From Rapana venosa (taxonomy: Eukaryota > Mollusca > Gastropoda > Neogastropoda > Muricidae): a DNA stretch of 64,000 nucleotides. Under the pieces are notes generated by a model. It did no database searches, was not told the origin of the DNA, and saw nothing but the letters and a program-made list of their open reading frames with translations. The position numbers and the translations under genes were made by a program. Of the stretch, positions 1 to 11,738 are shown piece after piece; within the stretch, counting starts at the first letter, position 1, and the number at the start of each line of letters is the position of its first letter. The stretch covers positions 31,009,393 through 31,073,392 of the forward strand of contig CM054140.1 in assembly GCA_028751875.1 (NCBI GenBank), given 5' to 3'.

Positions 1-154
1 TAACCCATTGCCATGTCATCAAGTTCTGAGACTTTCTTTCTGTGAAATTTCCTATGTGTCATTTTGTGTGTGTGTGATGCGATATGTTGGAGCGATTGTT
101 TTAGTCACGGAAAACTGTATTGGATTGATGACAATTCTAGGGTTGTGCTTACAG

Positions 155-3100
155 AACCCAAAGAAGGCCAAAGCTACACGCAAGTTCCTGGTGGTGGAGG
201 GCATCTATGCCAACTATGGAGACCTTTGTCCTCTGCCAAGATTGGTGCGTTAGCGCTCGCTCTCTCTCTCTCTCCTGTTTTACTGTGCTGTGTGCATATC
301 AGCAGATCTTGCATTTATTGTTCATTGTCTCTGTGTATCTGTATCTCAGTTTTTTTCTTTATCTCTCTCTCTCTTCACAAAACCAAGTTATTGCTCTTTC
401 TATCACCTTCTTTATCTCATGGCTGTTTGTGTTAAAAATTATATCACTTTGACAAATATCATGTTTTTATAATTGCTTCAAGACTTGATAATAAAAATTT
501 TTTTGTTTCTGCAAAGATTGATAAGCCAGTGCAGAAGAAATGATTGGGTCCACCAGATCATGTGTGGTAGAACTGAATGAATACGCTTTCTTTGTGGTGT
601 CTAAGAAGTCAAAGATCACCTGTAGGCATTTGCTTTTTACGTTTGTATTTTCTTTGCTTGCATTTTCCTTGCCAGGAGTAGGCTGTATGAACTTTTGAAC
701 AGATTGATTCCTTGATTCCTGATAACGGTTTGTGGTTTAATTAAGTTTTGGGTGGCAGGGGAGGGTTTTTAATGTTCACTGGTGTGTATATTCTGTGGGT
801 GTATTGCCTACGAGACAGAGAGACAGATATAAGACTAACATGTTTGTCCCCCCTATGTTACATGGCGTCCCATTCTCTCCCGTTATGTTTGTGTATACTT
901 GTCAGTGTGGTAAATCTTTGCGAAACATTGTGACCAGATGGAGCTGAAGTGGCAGTACAAAGTGCGCATCTTCCTGGAGGAGAGTCTGTCGTTTGGCGTG
1001 CTGGGTGCCACTGGCCGGGGCATCACTGAACATTTTGGCATTCCTGTGAGTTGTACCCCTTGCCGCTTCTGTCAAACCTGAATGGCTCCACAAGTGAAGT
1101 GGATGTGAGTGGGTCTGTCAGTGCAGCTTTAAGGGGCAGAAATTGTGTTCACAGGTTTTGAACAAACTGCAAAAGATAGATAAATAAACCCACTGCACTT
1201 AATGTTAGCTCTTTCAGCATGTCACTTCTCTTCAGTTTATGTGCACTTATATACAATCAGTTTTGATGGTTGTAAAGTAGGGGAGTTTCGGGGGTTGGTT
1301 TTTGTTTTTTTATAAAATCTTGAACACACATAATTTTATTGTTGTCAGAATGATATATCTGAGTGATAATGTGTTTTACGAAAAAAAGCTGATATTAGTT
1401 GTTTTATCTATGATTATTTACTGCAGTCAGTCATTGAATGTGTAATGAATCAGTGATCAGTCACTGCGTGAGGACTCAGTCTTAACAAGCTTTGAATAAG
1501 TTTTAATTGTATGAATGACCCAGTGTTTTAGGCTAATTGGCAATGGACTTATGTTCAGTTGGTTCTAGTATGTGCGTTGAAGAACTTTCAGTTTTATTAA
1601 TAACCCAGTATTCTGAACTAAGTAATAACGGAATGTGAATTTTAGTTGGTTTTAGTACTGTATTTGAGTAGTATAGAAATTTTGGTTGTAATTTGATACA
1701 AAGATATATTTCTAATTGTCAGTTGACATTGTGTTTGATACCATGATACTTTCTTAATACACGGTTAACAGGATTCCATAAGCGTGTCAGTTGGCAGCAG
1801 TGATGTTTTGTTGCTGGTTGTTGTGGCAGATCAATAACGTGGAGATGGTGACAGCCTCCTTAGAGAATTCCATGGCCTCCATTGGAGGATTCTGCTGCGG
1901 CAAAAAGTTCATCATTGATCATCAGGTCTGTGGAGGGGGATGGATGAAAAATTGGTTGCATGACAGACAGTGTTGCAGTCAGTGTGTGTTGTGTGTGTGT
2001 GTGTGAGAGAGAGAGAGAGTGAGAGAGAGAGTGTGGTGTGTGGTGTGTGTGGAGGAGGGGGTGGGGGATAGAGGATGGAAAGGGTGGTGGTAATTTTTTA
2101 GATTTCAGAAGAATACTTCATAAGCTTTGGTAAACATATGACATATAGCAAGTTTGAAGCATTTATACAGTATATATTTGAAGGGAGAAGAAGGGAAAGG
2201 TGAGAATGCTGTCTTTACTTTTGAACCCTCCTCTATGATCTGTTAGATTCCAAGACCCCTTAAATGGAGACTGGGTCTTTGAGTTTGGCGTTTAGGTCAA
2301 GGCAGAATTTGGCGTGTTAGAAAAGAAAGCTAGACTCTCGTTTTTCACCAGTGAAGTTCCAGGATGCATTAGATGGGGACCTGGTCTAATTTTGGGGTTG
2401 AGGTCAAGGCAGACTTCAGCCTGTTAAGACAAGAAGCCGACTTGATGGATTGATGTGCTGTGTTGCAGCGTCTCTCTGGCATGGGCTACTGTTTCTCAGC
2501 CTCCCAACCTCCCATGGTGGCTGTAGCAGCGACCAAAGCACTGGAGCTGATGGAGAATGACCCAAGTATGTGTGTGTATGTGAGAGGAGGTGTGTGTGCG
2601 AGCATATGTGCTGGAGCAACATCTTTAGATTACTGTAAAAAGAGGACAGTAAAACAGAAAAGAAAGAGGCAGGGAGGGATAGGCTTGCATCATTCTGCAA
2701 CAGCCTATATGCAGCCTCCATCCAGGGTTAATAGATGTGTCCAGGTCAGGGGTAACTTTATCACAAAGCATCAGGTCATAGCATCCCATGAAATTTAATC
2801 ACTTTTAATGGGCATTTAGGTACAGTTATGTAATCTTATTCCAGTGTAAGGTGTATAGGACATGACTACTGCTCTTCACCAGCAACAACAATCACTTGTT
2901 CAATAAAAGTAGCTCCCTGTAGCTGAGATAGGCAGACATCAAGACCCTTTGATATGAACTCAGCACAGGCAGAGAGGGCGGAGGAAACATTTAAAATGGG
3001 GATTGCTGTGAGACCAGACACAAAGGGTCTCAGATTTTGAGACAGATTTGTTTCCCTTCAGTGCCTGAGCAAGAGTGACGATGGAGATGCAGTCTGCTTT

Positions 3101-4473
3101 TTAGACAGTAGGAGCATGTAAGGGCTGTTGTATACAATACTTCAATCTTTACAACAACAAATAAAACAAAACAAAATCCACACACACACACACAAAATAA
3201 CCAATCTTGAAAGCCTGAAAAATAAAAGCATCTGTAGCATTGGTCAGTGAATTTCATCCATAAGGTGGATAGTAAACGGCTTTGTCATCCCAGACTTTCA
3301 GTTGAGTGTAAAGCATCTGATCATTATCTCTAGATAGGAGCCAGCTAGTCTCTCCCTGTCCCCTGTCTCTCACAAGTGTGCCATGCTGGACACCATGGAG
3401 CGAAGGGATGGTTACCCTCTTCTCCAAACCACCAGTCCAGTCTTACTTTCAGCCCACAAAAAAACCACAATCATCTGATGTGGTTTTTTGCTGATCATTT
3501 TTAAAGCTTATTAATCAATTGAGATGCGACAACATTTGTGACTGGTCAGTATAGACAGCGACATCTCTGATTGACTTTAGAATTTCTACAGACTTTTTAT
3601 CATTTTAACAAATTTTATCATTGCTCAAAGGTAATTTTTTTTTTTTTTTAAAAAGGGGGTGGGGGGAGGAGTAATATTTTAGTCTGCCAACTTTGGTTTC
3701 TTGAATTTGTTTTCTTCAAGTTTAGAGCTTTCAAACAAAAACCAAAAAAAGAGACAGGAGTAATCTTCTGAATGTTGCCATGTATTGTGTTCAAAGTGTG
3801 CACCATGGCTGTCCTGTAGCTTGATGGTGGTATTTTTCAGCCATGCTGGTGAGGCTGAGGGAGAACTGCCAGCGAGTGCATCAAGCAGTGCAGGAGTGAG
3901 TCTGTTCTTCTTCTTTTCTGTTTTTGAATTTTTAATGGTGTATGGCCCGTAGACCTTTATTTTCTGTAGAACTTTAAATATTTGTGTAGTTATGGGATAA
4001 GTGTGTGTGTGTGTGCACGTTCAGTCTTTAGCTTTCCTCATGGATGTATGTGTGTGTTTTTTCATTCATAAGCCTTGTTATGAATGGTGTGGAATGAAGC
4101 TGAACCTGATAATCAACTGTAAAAGAATATAATTTTCTCTGTTATTTTTGTCATCATTTTTTCACATCATTAAATACACAAATAAAATGTTTCAAAACAA
4201 ACCACCAAAAAAGAGAATTGTAGTATCACTTAACCCAAATTTCCATCACACTACAGACTGAAATGTAACATTATTTGCTTATTTGGCTATGACAACAACA
4301 GCAAAAATGATAAAATAATAATGATGATGGGTTTTTTTTATTACTGCTACTACTACTGTGACTACTACTACTACTACTGATATATGATTATGATGGTGAT
4401 AATGCTGCTCTTAAATAAAAAGCAGGCTTTGACAGCTGCGTAGAAATGTTCTTGAAATGAAAAATGATTATAT

Positions 4474-4542
<69 letters not shown>

Positions 4543-4676
4543 TTACAGAAGTGCTGTTGATAAGATTTGGTGGGAGGGGGCAATTTTTTTAATTATTCAT
4601 GGGTGGTTTGGTTGTAGAGTTTGTTTTTGTTTATTTGGGGTTTTTTGGTGTGGTTTTTTTGTTGTTGTTTTTTTTT

Positions 4677-4708
<32 letters not shown>

Positions 4709-5392
4709 GAGGGAGGTGTACCTTTCACTTCTTTGCCTATTTTGTCTTTAAAAATTTCTGGTAGTCAATTTTTGTATGTTAGTCGCCATTGAGTCATTGA
4801 TACATGTGTGACTGTTGCTTGCAGCATGGAAGGTGTGGAAGTGCGTATGCAGTGCCTGTCCTGTGCAGAAATTTGCAGATTGTCTGACTGCGCTGACCGC
4901 GACTGGAATGCACTTGCAGATGGTGCAAGAAACTGGTCAGGGGTATCTTCTTCACTCTGTGTGTGGTGTGGTGTGTGTTTCTTTGGGGTGTGTTGGGTGT
5001 GGTGTGTGATTGTTTGTTGTGGTGTGTTGTGTGTGGTGTTGTGTGTGTGTGAAACTTTATCCATTTTATGTGTGTGGTGAGAAACTTTATCAATTTGTGT
5101 GTGTGTGTGAGAGAAGGAGAGAGGAAACTTTATCAATTTTATGTGTGGGTGGGTGTGAGAGAAGAGAAACTTTATCAATTTTGTTTGTGAGAGAAACTTT
5201 ATCAGTTTTATGTGTGTGAAAAACTTTATCAATTTTGTGTGTTGAGAGAGAGAGAAACTTTATCAATTTTGTGTGTGTGAGAGAGAAACTTTATCAATTT
5301 TGTGTGTGTGTGTGTGGAGAGAGAGAGAAACTTTATCAATTTATGTATGTGTGTGTGTGTGAGAGAAACTTTATCAATTTTGTGTGTGTGTG

Positions 5393-5430
<38 letters not shown>

Positions 5431-8400
5431 TTTATAAATTTTATGTGTGTGTGTGAGAGAGAGAAACTTTGTCAATTTTATGTGGGTGTGTGTGAGAGAG
5501 AGAAGAGAGAGAGAGGAACTTGATCAATTTTGTGTGTGTGTGTGTGAGAAACTTTTTCAATTTTGTGTGTGTGTGTGTGTGCACGCGCTTTTTGAGATAT
5601 CTGTGTGTTTAATTTCTTCTCCCTGTTTTCCAGAAAGTCCTCTTGTTTGTCTGTCGCAGTTTGTGATGTGCTGTTTAGATATCCATGCTGTTGAAAAGTG
5701 ACCCGTTAACTAGACAGTGATGATGTAGACAAAGTGATGAGACGAGCTTTTCATTCTGTAGCTTTTTCTCTTCTGTTTTTCAAGTTTAAGATTTGTTTGG
5801 CTTTTTGTCTTTTTTGATTGTTTTTTGTTGTTTTTTTGTTTGGGGGGGGGGGAGATGAGGAAGTCTTTTTATGTGTAAGTAGCCTAACACTTGATTTTTT
5901 TTTGTTTTTGTTTGGTTTCACTGTTTTTGTTGTCAGATGTAAAAATTCAAAATAAAGCGGGTTGGCAGACTTCTACAGCATGAATTTGTCTCAAGAATTA
6001 ACAACATAATAATGATGATGATATTCATATGCATGCCTGTTCCCCCCCCCCTCAATTTCATGTTTGAGGAAGGCTGTGTTTTTGCTCAAGATTAGTTTGG
6101 GATCCACTGAAATGGTGTCTTCCTAAACTGCTGCTAAACTGATTTGTGAACGAGGTGTGAACTAATATGTGAGAATGACGGTGACTTGTGTGGAATGCAG
6201 GCGGTGAGTCAGGGGGTGGCCATCACCATGGCCCGGTACCTGGACAAGGAGGAACACCTGCTGCCGCAGCCCAGGTGTGTTCACCTGTCTTGTCTTCTGC
6301 TTACCTTTTCACACTATCCCTACGTTAGGGGAGAGAACCCCTCTTTGCCAGTACACGTGCACTGTGCGCATTTGTGTGTTTCTGTAACCCAGTAGTGGGT
6401 GATACAGAGGGAAGGGTTAGTAGATGGTTGGTTACCCTGTAGTGAGTTACCTGTAGGGAAAAGGTTGAAAGATTGTATCCAGCTGAATGTGTTTAGTGGT
6501 GGTGTCTGTGCGTGCATGTGTGTGTGTGCTTGCGTGCATGTATGTGTATGTGTGTGTGATATATATATATATCTCTCTCTATCACAGCATGCAAATCCAA
6601 CATCACTCAGTCAAGAGTGCTAAATTTAGCTACCCCTTCTTTTGACCAAGTTCAAGTGTGGTCAGTTCCTGCTATAACTAGCACCAGCTGGGCTGGGCTG
6701 GGAGGGAAAGGAGAGGAGCAGAAAGCAGCTGAAGGCAGGGGGAACTGATAGCTGGGCTATGTCTGTTCAAATTCATATCTGTAAGGCTGCAAGGATTTTT
6801 TTTGTAGGGGGGAGGTTGGCAAGTAAGCTGCCATGTTTTTTTTCTCTTTGTGTCTTTCTTTCTCCTGTTGTCTGTCTCTCTTTCTCTCTTTTTTTTTTAT
6901 AACTGTTAGACATATTTTTTTACCATTCAGTTTGTGTTCAGTTGTCATTTTACCGTTCAGTTTGTATTTCAGTTGTCGCAAATAATTTTTTTATTGCTAT
7001 TAGAATTTAGCATGTGAGATCACAGATGTTTACAATCAAGCGGTGACTTTGTTGTTGTTGTTGTTTGTTTTCTTCACCCTTGTTTTCCCCAACACTTTTG
7101 TATGTTGTTGTTGTTGCTGCTTTCAGTATTCGGTTGGCTGTGAGCGCCCATCTGAGCTCAGAGGAGATGGACAGATCGATGTCCGTGATCAAGACTGCCT
7201 TTGACACTGTGCTGCACTGCAACAACACAGGGTGAGTGTTCAGCTTGGAAATGCATGGTGTCCTAGCAGGTGTAATGCAGCAGGTGTAAAAGGTCACCGA
7301 AGAATAGCAAGTGTGGTCTGAATATTCATACAGGTCTCTGGTTTCAGACCGTTGTTGTAATTTAACTTGTATAGTGTGCTGTTTGGTGTGTGTATGTTGG
7401 GGGAAGGGGGGATAATAATAATAATGAATGCAACTTATATAGCGCTATATCTTGCAAAGACAAATCAAAGTGTATGGATTCAGTCTAATCTTACACAGTC
7501 ATGCAACCAATGACGAGCAATCAATAGTTTAAACAAACAGATATTACAAACATGGTACGCTGCAGACCAAATCTATGAAATAAAATTTCATTAGTCAAAT
7601 GTTTTTCAAAAGCACACACACACACACACGCACAGGTCATATACTTTAGTCGGGTGATAGGACATAGGTTAGTGAAGGTGGGATAGTTCTGATATGAAAC
7701 GGGAGGGGAAAATCTTAGGTTTGAAATAAATAAGTCTTGAGGCTGGATTTAAGGTGTGTGTGGAGAAGGGTGGTTGGCGTTTTTTTATTATTATTATTAC
7801 ATTGTATTGATAAAAAAAAAATTGAAGGCAGTGCCCCAACAGCTCCTCAAGGGGTTAAGAGACAGGACAAGTAAGTCAGTGGTCTACTGACTGTTGATGC
7901 GAGATGCTAGAGTATGGGGATCAGTCCTCCACAGAGCTGTGGCTTATGAATAGAGGAAGGGTAGGCAAGGGTGAATAGATGTAGAGGCCGGCTTTGAAAA
8001 AACTTTTTATTTTGTGTCCAATGGAGGTAATGTAACAACAGCAGTCCTTTTTGCAGCAGTAACTGTGTTTTGTTGTGGGGGGTGGGGGTGGTTGTATTTT
8101 TGTTTTTTTGTTGTTGGGTGGGTTTGTGTTTGTTGTTGGGTGGGGTTTTTTTTTGGGGGGGGGGTTTAGTATGGGGGAATCAAAATCTTTTTTATGATTC
8201 TGGTTGAATAAGAGTTGCAAGGTTAAACAAAAAAAAATAGAGGAAGGAAAAGAAATATAGAAACAAACAAAAATATAATGGTCTTGTTACAAATTTCAAA
8301 TTTCCTCGCAAGTAAACACATTTTATTGTGGTCAGTGTTCATCACATTTTCCTTTTTTCTTATAGTGGCAAGAAAAATAAGGAAAATAGATAGAAACCGT

Positions 8401-8636
8401 TGATCACAGCTGTTTTCCAGTGTCTACTGTCTCTCAGATTTACATTTGGTGGGGTAGTCACGATTTTATGATTTCATCTGCTTACTTGGCGGGAACTTAC
8501 TGGGAGCTGGAAGCCTGCACACTCTGAACTGTCGTCTTTATGACCGCATAGTCTTCCATAAAAGCTGGAAAACCCCTGGCACTAATTGGCTCGCTGCTGC
8601 AGGATGGAGGGTTTAATGATCAGTGGTTGTGCTTGA
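155..8636 (+). CDS. SPTLC1: Serine palmitoyltransferase subunit 1 (LCB1), 3' part of gene, nine exons
   Basis: Non-catalytic subunit of serine palmitoyltransferase, the ER enzyme joining serine and palmitoyl-CoA in the first step of sphingolipid synthesis. Predicted exons: 155-244, 938-1045, 1830-1925, 2469-2565, 3841-3895, 4825-4942, 6201-6274, 7127-7231 and 8603-8636. All have AG/GT borders and phases that join (777 nt, 258 residues plus stop). Translation matches animal SPTLC1 closely, with blocks such as [42 protein letters not shown] and [19 protein letters not shown]. As is known for LCB1, the region after IDHQ has no PLP-binding lysine; that sits in the SPTLC2 partner. The N-terminal half lies upstream of the window. 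Exons 1-5, 7 and 8 are firm. The 4825-4942 exon is in phase but partly mismatched, and the short last exon is predicted from splice sites only. It would extend the protein about a dozen residues past the human end. Confidence 0.92.
2241..2445 (+). repeat. Two-copy imperfect tandem duplication in an SPTLC1 intron
   Basis: Two diverged copies of about 100 bp lie head to tail just before the exon at 2469. Shared words include AGGTCAAGGCAGA and the order GA-TCC..GG-GAC-TGGTCT. A 50-bp GT/GA microsatellite lies at 1982-2040. Confidence 0.7.
4476..4710 (+). repeat. (GA)n microsatellite followed by T-run and 23-base G-run
   Basis: A near-perfect GA repeat occupies about 4476-4539. After a G/T-only stretch there is a T-run and then an uninterrupted G-run (about 4686-4708). 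All lie inside the intron before the 4825 exon. Confidence 0.9.
4825..4942 (+). CDS. SPTLC1: SPTLC1 exon with poor match in its middle
   Basis: The exon is bounded by a good acceptor (TTGCTTGCAG) and a GT donor (GTATCT). Entry phase 2 and exit phase 0 fit its neighbours. The first part (MEGVEVR..CLS) aligns without gaps to human GLKVVGESLS, and the total length up to the next ARYL block equals the human length (51 residues). The middle does not resemble SPTLC1 in this frame. The frame starting one base earlier gives a proline after the serine and LQMVQE near the end, closer to the family. Two compensating indels, in the organism or in the assembly, would explain this. Confidence 0.7.
5040..5580 (+). 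repeat. Intronic minisatellite with AAACTTTATCAATTT core
   Basis: About a dozen units, each a variable GT or GA microsatellite followed by the conserved core GAGAAACTTTATCAATTT. Unit length varies about 30-60 bp because the dinucleotide part varies while the core hardly changes. It starts about 100 bp after the SPTLC1 exon ending at 4942. Confidence 0.9.
6588..6756 (+). repeat. Dispersed repeat, copy 1 (GTGTGGTCAG family)
   Basis: The words ATCCAACATCACTCAGTCAA, GAGTGCTAAATT, AAGTGTGGTCAG and CACCAGCTGG recur in the same order at 23070-23245, so this is an interspersed repeat of about 170 bp. No coding potential, terminal repeats or RNA polymerase III boxes were seen. Confidence 0.8.
7411..7475 (+). 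repeat. ATA-repeat plus TATATAGCGC element, copy 1
   Basis: (ATA)n followed by CAACTTATATAGCGC and a CTTGCAAAG word. The same unit recurs at about 13468, 15458 and 32685, always after (AAT)n and always in + orientation here. Confidence 0.75.
8065..8170 (+). repeat. G/T-only low-complexity tract in an SPTLC1 intron
   Basis: About 100 bases almost free of A and C, ending in a G-run (about 8155-8164). It is one of several similar strand-skewed tracts in this window. Confidence 0.8.
8603..8636 (+). CDS. SPTLC1: Predicted terminal coding exon of SPTLC1
   Basis: The preceding exon ends in phase 2 at a strong GTGAGT donor, so a further exon is required. The acceptor CTGCTGCAG at 8594-8602 restores phase, adds [11 protein letters not shown] and stops at TGA 8634-8636. 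Nothing in the family supports this tail because it is a species-specific C-terminus. Other acceptors further down are possible. Confidence 0.45.
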
Positions 8637-11140
8637 CAGACATGGAGGTGATGGAGACTGCACCCTGCCAGCAGTGAACGTGCCTGCGAGTTCCTCCCAC
8701 CTGCTAGGGTGAGGAACGACTCGGGAGGAAAGGTCAGCTGTTCATCAGACAGCTGTGAAGAAGAGTGACAGCCCGCCTTCATTCCAGCCACTCAGTATTT
8801 CTCCATGGTTTTGTGCTCTACCTGCCCTGATGCTGAAGTGTGTGTGTGTGTGTGTTGACTGTTCATGGTTTCTTTAAACGCTGAGTGATACATGTCTGAA
8901 AGACAGCTGAGTCTGTAAATAATGTGTCAAATCTTAACTTTATTTATCTTTTCCGTTGTTGTTTATTGTATGCTTTCAATGATCAAAATCTGCCTTTATA
9001 TTATTGCTTATTTTGCTTTTTTTTTTCTTTCATCATAATTCGGTATGATCAGTTTGAGAAATGTGTGACTATGCAGCTAATTGTATTATTCATGTTGTGT
9101 ATAATGTTATGTTTGATCACAGTATATGATTTGTTCATATCACTGGTTGAATGCGAGCCTACAAGAAAGAGATTATTATGATTTTGAATTCTAGTGCGTG
9201 TGGTTCGTTTTGATAAAATCATGTACTATTTGTTACAAATCAAAAGTAAGAAAATTCATATCTACTAACAGGATCAGGTATAACCAACCACTGACAGATT
9301 TTGTTTTTCTCCTATGTTGACATCTCCAACAACAACAAAAAGAGAGAGAAAAAAGACTGTTGAGTTGTTGGTTTTTTTAAATGTGACTAAATTGGAGAAT
9401 GTACATGTTGGATGGGACATGGTGTGTTACTAAGGCAGTACAGTTGATTGTGGTAAAAGGCGTGCAGTTCGGCAGTGTTCTCCTGACAAGAATTTTCAGA
9501 TTGGTGCCAGACTGACTGAAAATGAAGTTGATCAGAATGAAGTTTGGATCCATTCACAGCATGAGTAGGACAAGTGGTTTCCATGATTCTATCACTTTCT
9601 CTGTGCGTGCGTGTGTGTGGTAATTAAGGAGGGGGGGGGGGGGGGGGGGCATTTGGTTTTTACCCTTGAATTTTGTTGGTTTGTTGTTGGGATTCTTTGG
9701 TTGGTAGTTTTTAGGGAAGGGGAAATCAGAGGGGTTTTGTTTTTCTAGACACCTCACTTCACAGTTTTTGCTTCATTATTCATGACTCAAGATAAAAACA
9801 GGGCCTGTCAGTGATTTATCTGTTTGAGATTTTTTTCCCCCAATGATCCTATAACTTAGGCTGTGTTAGGAGAAACACCAGACTGTCATATGGTTTAGAT
9901 CATGAGGCAAGGATGATGTATACATTAGATACATATTCAGTCATTCTGACCACACTGATTTATATTAGTTGAGTCTCGTCTTATCATACAGCTGCAAATT
10001 ATAAGAGATGTGGGGGTTTTCCCTTAAAAGAATATTTGCTTGAAGCGTTAGAAGCTGTGTGAAGCAGTAGAGTTTTTTTGTCTGCCTTTTTTTTTCATTT
10101 CTTTTTTTGGTTTTTGTTTTGTTTAAACTTTATCAGACTGGAGAAGAAAACTTGATGTGCTTGTGAAAGTGTGATTGACAATAAGCTAGAACAAAAATGG
10201 ACAGGTACATTTTATTCTTTCTGTCCTGGCTTTTCTGTGCTTTTTGTTGTAATCATCTACTGCTGAGGAGCTAGAGAGGTTTTTATACATTTTGATATTT
10301 ATCATACAGAAAGCTTGTGTGTAAGAATGTTCTAAATATATTTCTTTCTAATTTTTTTTTTTTTTTTTTTTGGGGGGGGTGTTTTTGTTTAGCAAAATAT
10401 GCTCAAATTTGTTAGTTTGAAAAACGGTGGAAAGTCTTCTTATCTGGGAATAAATGACTGTATGTGCAAGTAAAATATTTTTGTTATCTGATATCACAAA
10501 ACCATTAAAAAAAATTTTTTTTTAAGCCAGCATGTAGCTCGCTTGGAAATGTAAGTTAAGGGAAGCACGTATGCATATTGCCTCTCTTGTACTCATGGAA
10601 TACTGAGTGAATAATTCTGGAAGGTAAAAACTAATAACTTTTTTTGAGCTTTTGGCTTAATCAAGTTTCAATTACATGAATGAGAGAGAAAAAGAAAACA
10701 GTATTGTTCTGACTGACTTTGGAACATGGGAACCAAAGAAACTTTCTACATCAGTGGTTACCCTCAAGAAGATCTATGCCAGATTCCATGAGCACAAGAT
10801 GAGTGACTGGACTTCCTTAGCTTCAAGAGGAGTAGTTTGAACACTGCACTTAATTTTTCAGGCAGTGTGTCAAGGGCACATTGAACCTGAGGGAGTCCAT
10901 CCCTCTCCAGGCAGTATGCACACACACGTAAACGGTTTCTTACATGCTAAGGACAACAGTGAACTAGACTGCACAATATTTTCTTGAGTTTTAGGGTAAG
11001 AAGTGTTTCTTTGCAATAAATCTTTCAGAAATCTGTAGTCATCAAAACAAGTAAACAAATTTTAGACAAATTCATTGGGGAAAAAAGAAATAATCATAAG
11101 ATTCAAGAAAGGACAGACAAAAGTGTGTGCACTCAACGCA
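8637..11140. other. SPTLC1 3' flank and intergenic DNA
   Basis: AT-rich sequence without a recognisable gene. It may include the SPTLC1 3' UTR; AATAAA occurs on the + strand at 10449-10454 and near 11017, too far away to assign. A G-run lies at about 9631-9649 and a T/G-run at about 10350-10378. A short copy of a dispersed repeat with CATCCCTCTCC lies near 10850-10925. Confidence 0.6.
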
Positions 11141-11145
11141 ACTAT

Positions 11146-11151
11146 TTTATT
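11146..11151 (-). terminator. PRPF38A: Poly(A) signal for PRPF38A
   Basis: AATAAA on the - strand (TTTATT on +) lies about 330 bases past the PRPF38A stop codon. It is the first canonical signal seen there and a plausible 3' end. Confidence 0.55.
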
Positions 11152-11479
11152 CACATGTTTATACATACAAAAATCTGGAGTCCAAAGACTGCTTCATGTC
11201 AAAAATGTAATATCCCATAAAAGAAATCATTCAAATCCAACCACTCAGCACATACATTCAAACATACATCCCCACTTCTTAAAAAAAAAGAAAAAAGGGT
11301 TTTATCCGTTTCACTACAACCCCATCTCCACCTCCGAACAGCTGCATTATCTTTGAACACAAAACCGAAAACCCTTGCTTAAGAAACAGTTTTAAATAAC
11401 TGTCCTTGACAAAACAGAACACAACTGTTTTTACGTGTACTGAAATCAGTCCACTCTTGCTAGAATCACTCCCCACATT

Positions 11480-11738
11480 TCATGGTCGTAGAGGTGCAAG
11501 TCCCAATCTGGCCCGCATTTCATTGGCTTCCCTGATTTCCATTTCTTCCCGATTTCGTCGACCGTGAGGACGGTTGCGGTCCTTTTCTCTGTGGTGACCG
11601 CGATCCTTCTCTCTGTGTCGCCGCTCCCTCTCGCGCTCACGCTCGCGATCATGTCTGCTGTCGCGGTGATCTCGGTGATGGTCTTTCTCTTCTGCATGTC
11701 TGTCACGATCACTCCTGCTCTTCTTGCTCTTCTTTTTC
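11480..11738 (-). CDS. PRPF38A: PRPF38A last coding exon: RE/RD tail and HIND-like end
   Basis: It enters in phase 2 (completing an arginine codon) and reads a lysine/serine start, then a charged R-E, R-D and H-R repeat region. It ends in the compact motif NEMRARLGLAPLRP before TGA at 11480-11482. Another frame on the same strand is also open but breaks the splice phase. Confidence 0.9.

Noticed and set aside
64..472. Overlapping + strand frames at the window start as separate genes
   Set aside because: Only the frame at 155-244 matches SPTLC1. The rest is intron with CT-rich text.
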